Assembly (NCBI RefSeq): GCF_000720255.1
Contig: NZ_JOJE01000035.1
Span: 1 to 64,000 of the forward strand
Source of the DNA: Streptomyces griseus subsp. griseus
GTDB lineage: Bacteria; Actinomycetota; Actinomycetes; Streptomycetales; Streptomycetaceae
Length of the DNA stretch: 64,000 nt
Reading direction: 5' to 3'
Shown here: positions 8,382-16,990 of the stretch, in pieces
Numbering within the stretch: position 1 is the stretch's first letter
Layout: every line of letters starts with the position of its first letter
The notes under the pieces: generated by a model
Databases searched by the model: none
Told to the model about the DNA's origin: nothing
The model's input: the letters and a program-made list of their open reading frames with translations, nothing else
Position numbers and translations under genes: made by a program

Positions 8382-10115
8382 ATGAGCCGTACCAGAACAG
8401 CGCTGCTCGCAGCCATCGCGCTGGTCGCCGGGGCCTCCGGCACCGCGCTCGCCGTAGCGCCCTCGGGCAGCGGTCTCGCCGCCGTCCCCTGCACCGTCGA
8501 CTACAAGGTGCAGAACCAGTGGGACACCGGCTTCACCGCCGCCGTCACCATCACCAACAACAGTGCCGCCAAGTCCAGTTGGGCGGTGAAGTGGTCGTAC
8601 GCCGGCAACCAGAAGGTCACCAACTTCTGGAACGCCAAGGTCAGCCAGAGCGGGACCGCGGTCACCGCCGCCAACGAGACCTACAACGGGTCGCTGGGGA
8701 CCGGCGGTTCGGTCAGTTTCGGCTTCCAGGGCACCTACAGCGGCAGCAACGCCGTCCCGGCCACCTTCACGCTCGACGGCGTGACCTGCAACGTCGATGG
8801 CGGCGGCCCGACCGACCCGGGCCCCACCGACCCGGGCCCGACGGACCCCGGCACCCCCGGCAACCGGGTCGACAACCCGTACGCCGGCGCCAAGGTGTAC
8901 GTGAACCCCGAGTGGTCCGCCAATGCCGCCGCCGAACCGGGCGGCAGCCGGGTCGCCAACCAGCCCACCGGCGTGTGGCTGGACCGCATCGCCACGATCA
9001 ACGGCACAGGCGGCAAGATGGGGCTTCGCGCCCACCTCGACGAGGCCCTGCGGCAGAAGGGATCGGGCGAGATGGTCGTCCAGCTCGTCATCTACGACCT
9101 GCCCGGACGCGACTGCTCGGCCCTCGCCTCCAACGGCGAGCTCGGCCCGACGGAGATCGACAAGTACAAGACGCAGTACATCGACCCGATCAAGACGATC
9201 CTCGCGGACTCGAAGTACGCCTCCCTGCGGATCGTCACCACCATCGAGATCGACTCGCTGCCCAACCTCGTCACCAACACCGGCAGCCGGGCCACCGCCA
9301 CCCCGCAGTGCGACGTGATGAAGGCCAACGGCAACTACCAGAAGGGCGTCGGCTACGCCCTGAACAAGCTCGGTGACGTGCCCAACGTCTACAACTACAT
9401 CGACGCCGGTCACCACGGCTGGATCGGGTGGGACGACAACTTCGCCCCCAGCGCCGCCCTGATGAAGGAGGCCGCGACCACCGAGGGCGCCACCGTCAAC
9501 GACGTCCACGGCTTCATCACCAACACGGCCAACTACAGCGCCCTGAAGGAGAACAACTTCACCATCAACGACTCCGTGGCCGGCAAGTCGGTCCGTGAGT
9601 CCAAGTGGGTCGACTGGAACCGCTACACCGACGAGCTCTCCTACGCCCAGGCCTTCCGGGCGGAGGCGGTGAGGCAGGGCTTCCCCTCGGGCGTCGGCAT
9701 GCTGATCGACACCTCCCGCAACGGCTGGGGCGGCTCCGCACGGCCCACCGGCCCTGGAGCGATGACCAGCGTCGACACTTACGTCGAAGGCGGCCGCTAC
9801 GACCGCCGCATCCACGTCGGCAACTGGTGCAACCAGTCAGGTGCCGGACTCGGCGAGCGGCCCAAGGCCAGCCCGGCGGCCGGGATCGACGCGTACGTGT
9901 GGATGAAGCCGCCGGGGGAGTCCGACGGCGCCAGCAGCGCGATCTCGAACGACGAGGGCAAGGGCTTCGACCGGATGTGCGACCCCACGTACACCGGCAA
10001 CCCGCGTAACAACAACAACATGTCCGGCGCCCTGCCCAACGCGCCGCTGTCCGGGAAGTGGTTCTCCGCCCAGTTCCAGCAGCTGATGCAGAACGCGTAC
10101 CCGCCGCTGTCCTGA
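8382..10115 (+). CDS. GH6 cellobiohydrolase with N-terminal CBM2
   Basis: A 577-residue secreted exocellulase acting from non-reducing ends. Signal peptide about 1-35; CBM2 about 37-138 (CTVDYKVQNQWDTGF); linker of three PTDPG repeats; GH6 domain about 165-577. GH6 landmarks are present: YDLPGRDC with Asp244, the general-acid Asp291 in EIDSLPNLV, HHGWIGWDDNF, and LIDTSRNGWGG with the putative base aspartate. It starts 52 nt after the GH5 stop with AAGGAAA as ribosome-binding site, no CebR box lies between them, and a strong terminator follows. Co-transcription with GH5 is likely. Confidence 0.95.
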   Translation: MSRTRTALLAAIALVAGASGTALAVAPSGSGLAAVPCTVDYKVQNQWDTGFTAAVTITNNSAAKSSWAVKWSYAGNQKVTNFWNAKVSQSGTAVTAANETYNGSLGTGGSVSFGFQGTYSGSNAVPATFTLDGVTCNVDGGGPTDPGPTDPGPTDPGTPGNRVDNPYAGAKVYVNPEWSANAAAEPGGSRVANQPTGVWLDRIATINGTGGKMGLRAHLDEALRQKGSGEMVVQLVIYDLPGRDCSALASNGELGPTEIDKYKTQYIDPIKTILADSKYASLRIVTTIEIDSLPNLVTNTGSRATATPQCDVMKANGNYQKGVGYALNKLGDVPNVYNYIDAGHHGWIGWDDNFAPSAALMKEAATTEGATVNDVHGFITNTANYSALKENNFTINDSVAGKSVRESKWVDWNRYTDELSYAQAFRAEAVRQGFPSGVGMLIDTSRNGWGGSARPTGPGAMTSVDTYVEGGRYDRRIHVGNWCNQSGAGLGERPKASPAAGIDAYVWMKPPGESDGASSAISNDEGKGFDRMCDPTYTGNPRNNNNMSGALPNAPLSGKWFSAQFQQLMQNAYPPLS

Positions 10116-10129
10116 TCCGCTGAACCCGG

Positions 10130-10173
10130 TCCGCCGGGGCCCGGTCACCCCTACCGACCCGGGCCCCGGCGGA
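10130..10173 (+). terminator. Terminator after GH5-GH6 unit
   Basis: Perfect 15-bp arms (10130-10144 and 10159-10173, TCCGCCGGGGCCCGG and its complement) enclose a 14-nt loop, starting 14 nt after the GH6 stop. Confidence 0.75.
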
Positions 10174-10286
10174 TCACGCACTCCACCGCCGGGCAACCCA
10201 CGGTTTTGCCGTCTCGGCAACAGCAGTGGCCCCCGCACGGTGCGTCGGAGCAGGCTGGCGGCATCCCGAGCGAGAGGCTGACCGGC

Positions 10287-11159
10287 ATGGCGCACCACCA
10301 CAACCACCACCACAACACCCACATCGACTGGGCCGAGATGGCCCCGCACCTGGAATCCCAGGCGGAGCTGTACGCACCCCTCTACGAACGGGCCCTGGCC
10401 TGGCTGGGCAAGGAGGTGACCGAGCCGGGCCTGATCGTCGACGCCGGCAGCGGCCCCGGCGTCGTCTCCTGTCTGTTCGCAGAGGTCTTCGAGGGCGCCC
10501 GCGTGGTCGCCGTGGACAGCTCCGCCCCCCTCCTCGAACGCGCCCGGGCGCGGGCCGAGCGGCTCGGGTACGGCGACCGCTTCGGCACTCTCGCCGGTGA
10601 ACTTCCCGACGTGCTGGGGGAGTTGGACTACCCTGCGGATCTCCTGTGGGCGGGCCGCAGTCTGCACCACCTCGGCGACCAACGCACCGCCCTCACCGCC
10701 TTCGCCGAGCGCCTGGCGCCCGGCGGCACCGTGGCGATCATGGAGGGCGGCCTCCCGGCACGGTTCCTGCCCCGCGACATCGGCATCGGCCGCCCCGGCC
10801 TCCAGGCCCGGCTGGACGTGGTGGAGCAGGAGTGGTTCACCCGGATGCGGTTCGACCTGCCGGGCTCCGTGGCCGAGACCGAGGACTGGCCGGCCCTGCT
10901 GACCGCCGCGGGCCTGAAGCCCACCCGTACCCGCAGCTTCCTCCTCGACCTGCCCGCACCGGCCTCCGAGCGGGCGCGCGCCCACGCCGCCGCCTCCCTG
11001 TCCCGGATGCGCGAGGTCCTCTCCGACGATCTCGACGCCGACGACCGCACCACCCTCGACCGGCTCCTGGACCCGGACGACGAGGCGAGCGTGCACCGGC
11101 GCTCCGACGTGTTCGTCCTCGCGGCGCACACCGTGTTCACGGCGGTACGGGCGCATTGA
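10287..11159 (+). CDS. Class I SAM-dependent methyltransferase with His-rich N-terminus
   Basis: 290 residues. The Rossmann methyltransferase fold shows motif I as IVDAGSGPGVVSCLF (about 51-65), acidic motif II VVAVDSS and the post-III segment ALTAFAERLAPGGTVAIME. The substrate is unknown. The frame extends upstream only to a TTG at 10206 in poorly conserved sequence, so the ATG at 10287, preceded by GAGAGG, was chosen. The N-terminus MAHHHNHHHNTH is a natural polyhistidine stretch, perhaps metal binding. The gene stands alone after the cellulase terminator. Confidence 0.8.
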   Translation: MAHHHNHHHNTHIDWAEMAPHLESQAELYAPLYERALAWLGKEVTEPGLIVDAGSGPGVVSCLFAEVFEGARVVAVDSSAPLLERARARAERLGYGDRFGTLAGELPDVLGELDYPADLLWAGRSLHHLGDQRTALTAFAERLAPGGTVAIMEGGLPARFLPRDIGIGRPGLQARLDVVEQEWFTRMRFDLPGSVAETEDWPALLTAAGLKPTRTRSFLLDLPAPASERARAHAAASLSRMREVLSDDLDADDRTTLDRLLDPDDEASVHRRSDVFVLAAHTVFTAVRAH

Positions 11160-11219
11160 CATGCTCCTCGCCTTGCGCTGTGCCGGGATCGCTCCTGGTC
11201 TTACCGGCGCTCCGCAACA

Positions 11220-11610
11220 ATGACCGAATCCCGAGCCGCACTCGTCACCGGCGGCAGCGGCATCGGTGCCGCCGTCGCGCGGCAACCGCTGGAGGCCGGG
11301 ATGGCGGATGACCGTAACCCGCCGCGGTGAGGCGCGGCCGCGCGGCTCCGCCGAGGAACTCGGCCATCCGGAGGGGTTGTTGACGGTTTTCCGGCGGCAC
11401 GGCCGAGTACGGAGACGTACAGTCGGCCCGGCCGTACGACGACGATGTTGACGTCGACGCCCGGGGCCGGCGGATCGCCCACACCACCGAGTCGGCGATC
11501 TGGCCGGTGGTGAGAAGGTGGCCGGGCGGCAGGCTGCCTAGGTGTCCCAGAAGGGGTCTCCACCCGGCCCGGGGCGATCAGCGTGACGCCGATCGGTCAG
11601 CCCGATCAGG
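11220..11610 (+). pseudogene. Short-chain dehydrogenase relic
   Basis: From ATG 11220 the frame reads MTESRAALVTGGSGIGAAVA, a textbook SDR N-terminus with the TGGSGIG cofactor loop, but stops after about 37 codons (TGA near 11328). Further on, in another frame (about 11551-11600), the string VSTRPGAISVTPI resembles the SDR PGxxxT region. Most of the fold, including the YxxxK active site, is missing. This is an eroded SDR gene rather than a small functional protein. The stretch otherwise holds nothing else I can recognise. Confidence 0.6.
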
Positions 11611-11625
11611 GCGCCGGAAGAGACA

Positions 11626-11661
11626 CCTGTGCCCCGGACCCGTACGGATCCGGGGCACAGG
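11626..11661 (-). terminator. Terminator downstream of aldo/keto reductase
   Basis: Perfect 13-bp arms (11626-11638, CCTGTGCCCCGGA, and 11649-11661) with a 10-nt loop, 17 nt past the reductase stop on the minus strand. Confidence 0.7.
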
Positions 11662-11678
11662 GCTGCCGTGGAGGGGTC

Positions 11679-12515
11679 TCAGGACACGTCGAACGTCGCC
11701 GGGTCGGGGCCCAGGCGGCGGTCCTCGTTCAGCGCGCTGATCGCCGCCAGGTCCTCGGTGTCCAGTGAGAAGCCGAAGACGTCGATGTTCTCCTGGATCC
11801 GCGACGGCGTCACGGACTTCGGGATCACCACGTTGCCGAGCTGGATGTGCCAGCGCAGCACGACCTGGGCCGGGGTGCGGCCGTGCTTCTGGGCGATGGC
11901 CACGATCGCCGGGACCTCCAGCAGGCCCTTGCCCTGGCCGAGCGGCGACCACGCCTCGGTGGCGATGCCCTGCTCGGCGTGGTATTCGCGGGAGGCGTGC
12001 TGCTGGAGGTGCGGGTGCAGCTCGATCTGGTTGACCGCCGGGACGACCGACGTCTCACCGATCAGCCGCTCCAGGTGCTCCGGCAGGAAGTTGGAGACAC
12101 CGATGGCCCGCACGCGGCCGTCGGCGTGCAGCTTCTCGAACGCCCTGTACGTGTCCAGGTAGCTGCCCCTGGCCACCGCCGGCCAGTGGATGAGATACAG
12201 ATCCAGGTAGTCCAGTCCGAGCTTCTCCATCGAGGTGTCGAAGGCGCGGAGGGTGGAGTCGTACCCCTGGTCGGTGTTCCAGAGCTTGGTGGTGACGAAG
12301 ATGTCCTCGCGGGGGAGGCCGGAGGCGGCGATGGCCTTGCCGGTGCCCGCCTCGTTGCCGTAGATCGCCGCTGTGTCGATGCTGCGGTACCCGGCCTCAA
12401 GCGCGGTGGCGACGGCTCGCTCCGCCTCGTCGTCCGGCACCTGCCAGACGCCGAAGCCCAGCTGGGGCATCTCGACGCCGTTGTTCAGGATGATCGGGGG
12501 GACCTTGCTGCTCAC
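11679..12515 (-). CDS. Aldo/keto reductase
   Basis: 278 residues of the AKR (TIM-barrel) family, NADPH-dependent reductases of aldehydes, ketones or 2,5-diketo-gluconate-like substrates. The catalytic tetrad is recognisable: Asp and Tyr in SIDTAAIYGNE, Lys in FVTTKLW, His in LYLIHWP. The C-terminal cofactor motif VIPKSVTPSRIQEN is intact. The frame extends to 12563, but GTG at 12515 (VSSKVPPIILNNG) has GAAGGA upstream at good spacing and gives the usual family length, so it was preferred. Physiological substrate unknown. Confidence 0.85.
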   Translation of the reverse strand: MSSKVPPIILNNGVEMPQLGFGVWQVPDDEAERAVATALEAGYRSIDTAAIYGNEAGTGKAIAASGLPREDIFVTTKLWNTDQGYDSTLRAFDTSMEKLGLDYLDLYLIHWPAVARGSYLDTYRAFEKLHADGRVRAIGVSNFLPEHLERLIGETSVVPAVNQIELHPHLQQHASREYHAEQGIATEAWSPLGQGKGLLEVPAIVAIAQKHGRTPAQVVLRWHIQLGNVVIPKSVTPSRIQENIDVFGFSLDTEDLAAISALNEDRRLGPDPATFDVS

Positions 12516-12614
12516 GAGCTCTTGATCCTTCGGTTGTCCGTCTGGTGATACTCCCATCGTCAACGATCACGAGGCGTGATGCATTCCTGACCCCCGAATT
12601 CGTTCTTCCGGGGT

Positions 12615-14441
12615 TCAGGCTCGGTACAGCGCCTCGACCTCGTTGGCGTAGGCATTCTCGATCGCCTTGCGTTTCAGCTTCAGCGACGGGGTCAGCAGGC
12701 CGTGCTCCTCGGTGAACGGCTGGGCGAGGATACGGAAGGTGCGGATGGACTCGGCCTGCGAGACGAGCGTGTTGGCGGCGACCACCGCGCGTCTGACCTC
12801 CGTCTCCAGGTCCGGATCGCGCACCAGTTCGGCGGCGGTCAGCTGGGGTTTGTCCCGCATCTGCAGCCAGTGCTCGACGGCTTCCTGGTCGAGGGTGACC
12901 AGGGCCGCGATGTAGGGGCGGTCGTTGCCGACGACGATGCACTGGTTGACCAGCGGATGGTCGCGGACGCGTTCCTCGAGCTGTCCGGGGGCCACACTCT
13001 TGCCGCCGGACGTGACGAGGATCTCCTTCTTGCGGCCGGTGATGGTGAGGTAGCCGTCCTCGTCGAGGGCGCCGAGGTCGCCGGTGGCGAGCCAGCCGTC
13101 GTGCAGGGTCTCGTCGGTGGCCTTGGGGTTGTTGAGGTAGCCCTGGAAGATGTTGTCGCCGCGCAGCCAGATCTCGCCGTCGTCCGCGATGTGCACGGTC
13201 ATACCGGGGATCGCCTGGCCCACGGTGCCGTAGCGGGTGCGCTCGGGCGGGTTGGCGGTGGCGGCCGCCGTCGACTCGGTGAGGCCGTACCCTTCGAAGA
13301 TCTGCACCCCCGCGCCCGCCCAGAACAGTCCGAGCTTGCGGTCCATCGCCGAGCCGCCGGACATGGCGTGCCGGACCCGGCCGCCCATCGCGGCCCGCAC
13401 CTTGGAGTAGACGAGCTTGTCGAAGAGCTGGTGCTGCATGCGCAGACCGGCCGACGGGCCGGGGCCGGTGCCCCACGCCTTGGCCTCCATCGCCTCGGCG
13501 TACTTCAGGGCGATGTCGACGGCCTTCTCGAACGGTCCGGACCTGCCCTCCCGTTCGGCCTTGCGACGGGCCGCGTTGAAGACCTTCTCGAAGATGTACG
13601 GCACGGCGAGGAAGAACGTGGGCCGGAACGCGGCCAGGTCGGGCAGCAGGGCCGCCGCGTTCAGCTGCGGCTGGTGACCGAAGCGGACCTTGCCGCGGAT
13701 CGCGGCCACCTGCACCATCCGCCCGAAGACGTGTGCGAGCGGCAGGAACAGCAGGGTCGCCGCCTCGTCGCCCCGCCGGGAGTGGAAGACGGGCTCCCAG
13801 CGCTCGCGGACCGTGTCGGCCTCGAACATGAAGTTGCCGTGCGAGATCAGACAGCCCTTGGGGCGGCCGGTCGTGCCCGAGGTGTAGATGATCGTCGCGA
13901 CCGAGTCGGGGGTGACCGCCTCCCGGTGCCGGTGGACCACGTCGTCACCGACGTGGGCGCCGGCGTCGTAGAGCTCCTGGACGCAGCCGGAGTCGAGCTG
14001 CCACAGCTCGCGCAGCTGCGGCAGCCGGTCGATGACCGTGGCGATGGTCATCGCGTGGTCCTCGTGCTCCACGACCGCCGCCGTGACCTCGGCGTCGTAC
14101 AGCATCCAGAAACACTGTTCGGCGGAGGAGGTGGGGTAGATCGGCACGACCTGGGCGCCGATGGTCCACAGCGCGTAGTCGAACAGGGTCCACTCGTAGC
14201 GGGTGCGGGACATGATGGCGACCCGGTCGCCGAAACGGATGCCCCTGGCCAACAGGCCCTTGGCCAGGGCGAGCACCTCGTCGCGGAACTCGGCGGCGGT
14301 CACATCCCGCCACCGGCCCTGCTCGTCCTTGCGGCCGAGCGCGATGTGCAGCGGGTCCTCCTGGGCGTGCTGGAAGACGACGTCGGCCAGACCGCCCACC
14401 GGCGGTGCCAACGTCAACGGAGGGTTGGTGAACTCGCGCAA
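12615..14441 (-). CDS. Long-chain fatty acid CoA ligase (AMP-forming)
   Basis: 608 residues of the adenylate-forming superfamily. It activates long-chain fatty acids with ATP and CoA at the membrane. The P-loop IIYTSGTTGRPKG, the GYGLTES motif and the hinge motif GDLGALDEDGYLTITGRKKE are present, followed by the C-terminal lysine region. The frame is open upstream to 14528, but TTG 14441 (then REFTNPP) has GGGAG 6 nt upstream and matches the usual N-terminus of Streptomyces homologues. The 357 bases between this start and the LysR stop hold a hairpin and no gene I can support. Confidence 0.88.
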   Translation of the reverse strand: MREFTNPPLTLAPPVGGLADVVFQHAQEDPLHIALGRKDEQGRWRDVTAAEFRDEVLALAKGLLARGIRFGDRVAIMSRTRYEWTLFDYALWTIGAQVVPIYPTSSAEQCFWMLYDAEVTAAVVEHEDHAMTIATVIDRLPQLRELWQLDSGCVQELYDAGAHVGDDVVHRHREAVTPDSVATIIYTSGTTGRPKGCLISHGNFMFEADTVRERWEPVFHSRRGDEAATLLFLPLAHVFGRMVQVAAIRGKVRFGHQPQLNAAALLPDLAAFRPTFFLAVPYIFEKVFNAARRKAEREGRSGPFEKAVDIALKYAEAMEAKAWGTGPGPSAGLRMQHQLFDKLVYSKVRAAMGGRVRHAMSGGSAMDRKLGLFWAGAGVQIFEGYGLTESTAAATANPPERTRYGTVGQAIPGMTVHIADDGEIWLRGDNIFQGYLNNPKATDETLHDGWLATGDLGALDEDGYLTITGRKKEILVTSGGKSVAPGQLEERVRDHPLVNQCIVVGNDRPYIAALVTLDQEAVEHWLQMRDKPQLTAAELVRDPDLETEVRRAVVAANTLVSQAESIRTFRILAQPFTEEHGLLTPSLKLKRKAIENAYANEVEALYRA

Positions 14442-14671
14442 ACCCGCTCCCGCTCTTGACGCTCCGCACAGCGCCGTGAAAGCTACCCCACCCGGTGAGG
14501 GGGCGGGAGGGGTCGTGAACGCGAGCAACGCTCTTGTATGCGCCGGTCAGTGCCGGAAAAAGGGCTCACATACGGAAGGGTCGGACAGAGAACTGACGAT
14601 TGAGTAAGTTTCGGTGCCGTAATCTCCACCGAATCGGCACGACCCGAGCAAGGCGTGCGAGTCCGCTTCCC

Positions 14672-14710
14672 GGCGCCGCCTCCTCTTCCCAACAGCGTGG
14701 GAACGGCGCC
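14672..14710 (-). terminator. Probable LysR-gene terminator
   Basis: Outer arms GGCGCCG 14672-14678 and CGGCGCC 14704-14710, inner arms TTCCC and GGGAA, with a one-sided bulge. It lies 89 nt beyond the LysR stop on the minus strand and ahead of the acyl-CoA ligase gene. Confidence 0.45.
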
Positions 14711-14798
14711 TTCCGTTACGGGTCGGAGCGGCAGCGTCCGCACTGCGGTTGAGTCATGCCGTTCCTCCGAGGCGTCGCGCGCCGGCGCGTCCAGCGCT

Positions 14799-15686
14799 TC
14801 ACCGAGCTCGGGGAGGCCGCGACCCCGTCGTCACCAGCCGGCTCCCGCCGGCCAGGATCGCCGAGGCCAGCGCGTCCGCCGCCCCCTGTGCGGAGGCCCG
14901 GCGGCGGCCGTGGACCAGGACGAAGTCGACGCCGCCCAACTGCGGCAGGCCCGCCCGCTCGCGCATCCGCACCAGGCCCGGCGGAATCAGGCCCCGCGAG
15001 TGCGCCATCACGCCCAGCCCCGCCCGGGCCGCCGCGACCAGCCCGTTCAGGCTGCCGCTCGTGCAGGCGACGCGCCATTCGCGGCCCTGCCGCTGAAGAG
15101 CCTCGAATGCGAGTGCCCGGGTGATGCCCGGCGGCGGATAGACGATGAGCGGGACAGGCCGGGCGGGGTCCAGGCGCAGCCGCTCCGCGCCGATCCACAC
15201 CAGCTCGTCCTGCCAGACCAGTTCTCCGCGGGGGTCCTCGGGGCGGCGTTTGGCCAGCACCAGGTCCAGCTTCCCGGCCGCGAGCCGCTCGTGCAGCGTG
15301 CCGGACAGCTCGACGGTCAGCTCCAGGTCGACCTCGGGGTGCTCGTGGCGGAACCCCTCGAGGATCTCCGGCAGTCGCGTCAGCACGAAGTCCTCCGACG
15401 CGCCGAAGCGCAGCCGGCCGCGCAGCCGGGTACCGGTGAAGAAGGCCGTCGCCTGCTCGTGCACCTCCAGGATCCGTCGCGCGAAGCCGAGCATCGCCTC
15501 GCCGTCCTCGGTCAGTTCCACCGAGTGGGTGTCCCGCGTGAACAGCTGTCGCCCGGTGGTGGCCTCGAGGCGGCGCACATGCTGGCTGACCGTGGACTGG
15601 CGCAGGCCCAGCCGTCGGGCGGCCTGCGTGAAGCTCAGCGTCTGGGCCACGGCGAGAAAGCTGCGCAGATGAGAGGGGTCGTACAC
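14799..15686 (-). CDS. LysR-family transcriptional regulator
   Basis: 295 residues from GTG 15686 (VYDPSHLRSFLAV); an in-frame GTG at 15695 is an alternative. The N-terminal winged helix (SFTQAARRLGLRQSTVSQHVRRLE, typical LysR) is followed by a substrate-binding domain (about 90-290, FGASEDFVLTRLPEILEGF). It is transcribed away from the SBF-family transporter at 15830, the common arrangement in which the LysR protein controls its divergent neighbour and itself. A LysR-type box lies between them. Confidence 0.9.
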   Translation of the reverse strand: MYDPSHLRSFLAVAQTLSFTQAARRLGLRQSTVSQHVRRLEATTGRQLFTRDTHSVELTEDGEAMLGFARRILEVHEQATAFFTGTRLRGRLRFGASEDFVLTRLPEILEGFRHEHPEVDLELTVELSGTLHERLAAGKLDLVLAKRRPEDPRGELVWQDELVWIGAERLRLDPARPVPLIVYPPPGITRALAFEALQRQGREWRVACTSGSLNGLVAAARAGLGVMAHSRGLIPPGLVRMRERAGLPQLGGVDFVLVHGRRRASAQGAADALASAILAGGSRLVTTGSRPPRAR

Positions 15687-15703
15687 CCGTACCACGGTAC
15701 CCG

Positions 15704-15724
15704 GTCATCATGGAATGCGATGAC
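15704..15724. promoter_or_regulatory. LysR-type box GTCATC-N9-GATGAC
   Basis: Perfect 6-bp arms 15704-15709 and 15719-15724 contain the ATC-N9-GAT form of the T-N11-A motif bound by LysR regulators. It is 18 nt before the regulator start and 106 nt before the transporter start. Confidence 0.6.
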
Positions 15725-15829
15725 AGTCAGTGCGGTATGACGGATTCCCGATCACGCCGTCGAGGAGGACGATGAAGGGGGGCCTTCCGGGCCCCGTCGC
15801 ACTCTGAACGAACGAGCAAGTGGAGCACC

Positions 15830-16915
15830 GTGAAACGCCTGCGCCGGCCGAGTCGGCTGCCGATCGACCCGTACATCCTGCTGCTGCTCGCGACGGTGGG
15901 CCTCGCGGCCCTCTTCCCGGCGCGCGGCACGGGCGCCGACGTCGCCTCCGGCGCCTCCACGGCGGCGATCGCCTTCCTCTTCTTCCTGTACGGGGCCCGC
16001 CTGTCCACCCGTGAGGCGCTCGACGGGCTCAAGCACTGGCGGCTGCACGTCACCGTGCTGGCCTGCACCTTCGTGGTCTTCCCGCTGCTGGGTCTGGCTG
16101 CCCGGGGCCTCGTCCCGGTCCTGCTGACCCAGCCGCTCTACCAGGGCCTGCTCTTCCTCACCCTGGTCCCGTCGACCATCCAGTCGTCGATCGCCTTCAC
16201 CTCCATGGCCCGGGGCAATGTGCCCGCGGCGATCTGCGCCGGCTCCTTCTCCTCCCTCGTCGGCATCGTCGTCACGCCGCTGCTCGCCGCCGCAGTGCTC
16301 GGCAACAGCGCCGGCGGGTTCTCGGCCGACTCCCTCGTGTCGATCGTGCTCCAGCTGCTCGTACCGTTCCTCGCGGGGCAGCTGCTGCGCCGGTGGATCG
16401 GCGGCTTCGTCACCCGGCACAAGAAGGTGCTCGGGCTGGTAGACCGCGGCTCCATCCTCCTCGTCGTCTACACCGCGTTCAGCGAGGGCATGGTCCAGGG
16501 CATCTGGCACCAGGTCAGCGCGGTCCGGCTCGGTGGACTGCTCGTCGTCGAGGCCGTCCTGCTCGCGGTGATGCTGCTGCTGACCTGGTACGGCGGCAAG
16601 GCCCTGCGCTTCGATCGGGAGGACCGGATCGCGATCCAGTTCGCCGGCTCGAAGAAGTCCCTCGCCTCCGGGCTGCCCATGGCGAGCGTCCTGTTCGGCG
16701 CGCACGCGTCCCTGGCGGTGCTGCCGCTGATGCTCTTCCACCAGATGCAGCTGATGGTCTGCGCGGTCATCGCCAAGCGCCGGGCGCAGGACCCGACGGA
16801 CCCGCAGGACGAGCCGGCGGGCGCGACGGAGCCGGCGGGGGCCGCGGCGGCCGAGGCGGGGGAGCCCGCCGAAGGGCCGCGCACCGCGGCCGGTACGGGA
16901 ACCCGCGGGCGCTGA
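15830..16915 (+). CDS. Bile acid:sodium symporter family transporter (SBF/YfeH type)
   Basis: 361 residues with about nine to ten hydrophobic helices. Family marks are FLFFLYGARLS, TLVPSTIQSSIAFTSMARGN and the crossover segment IQFAGSKKSLASGLPMA, placing it with the YfeH/SLC10A7-like branch of sodium-coupled anion carriers rather than true bile acid carriers. The last 40 residues are an Ala/Glu/Pro-rich cytoplasmic tail. Start GTG 15830 is preceded by GGAG. Divergent from a LysR gene, so expression is probably inducible by an unknown organic anion. Confidence 0.85.
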   Translation: MKRLRRPSRLPIDPYILLLLATVGLAALFPARGTGADVASGASTAAIAFLFFLYGARLSTREALDGLKHWRLHVTVLACTFVVFPLLGLAARGLVPVLLTQPLYQGLLFLTLVPSTIQSSIAFTSMARGNVPAAICAGSFSSLVGIVVTPLLAAAVLGNSAGGFSADSLVSIVLQLLVPFLAGQLLRRWIGGFVTRHKKVLGLVDRGSILLVVYTAFSEGMVQGIWHQVSAVRLGGLLVVEAVLLAVMLLLTWYGGKALRFDREDRIAIQFAGSKKSLASGLPMASVLFGAHASLAVLPLMLFHQMQLMVCAVIAKRRAQDPTDPQDEPAGATEPAGAAAAEAGEPAEGPRTAAGTGTRGR

Positions 16916-16990
16916 GACCCTGCGGCGGCGCCCGCGGCCGGGACCGGGTCACGCTGTCGTCGTGTTTCGGCGCCTACGAGGCGGCGTCCG

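Noticed and set aside
6878..8494. 538-codon minus-strand frame opposite GH5
   Set aside because: Antisense shadow; GH5 has signal peptide, CBM2 and both catalytic glutamates.
12702..14459. 585-codon plus-strand frame opposite the acyl-CoA ligase
   Set aside because: Shadow of a well-supported ligase gene, with antisense-type composition.
14640..14720. tRNA-like sequence in the gap before LysR
   Set aside because: Contains a GAGTCCGC-like word but no cloverleaf could be folded; the GGCGCCG/CGGCGCC hairpin fits a terminator.
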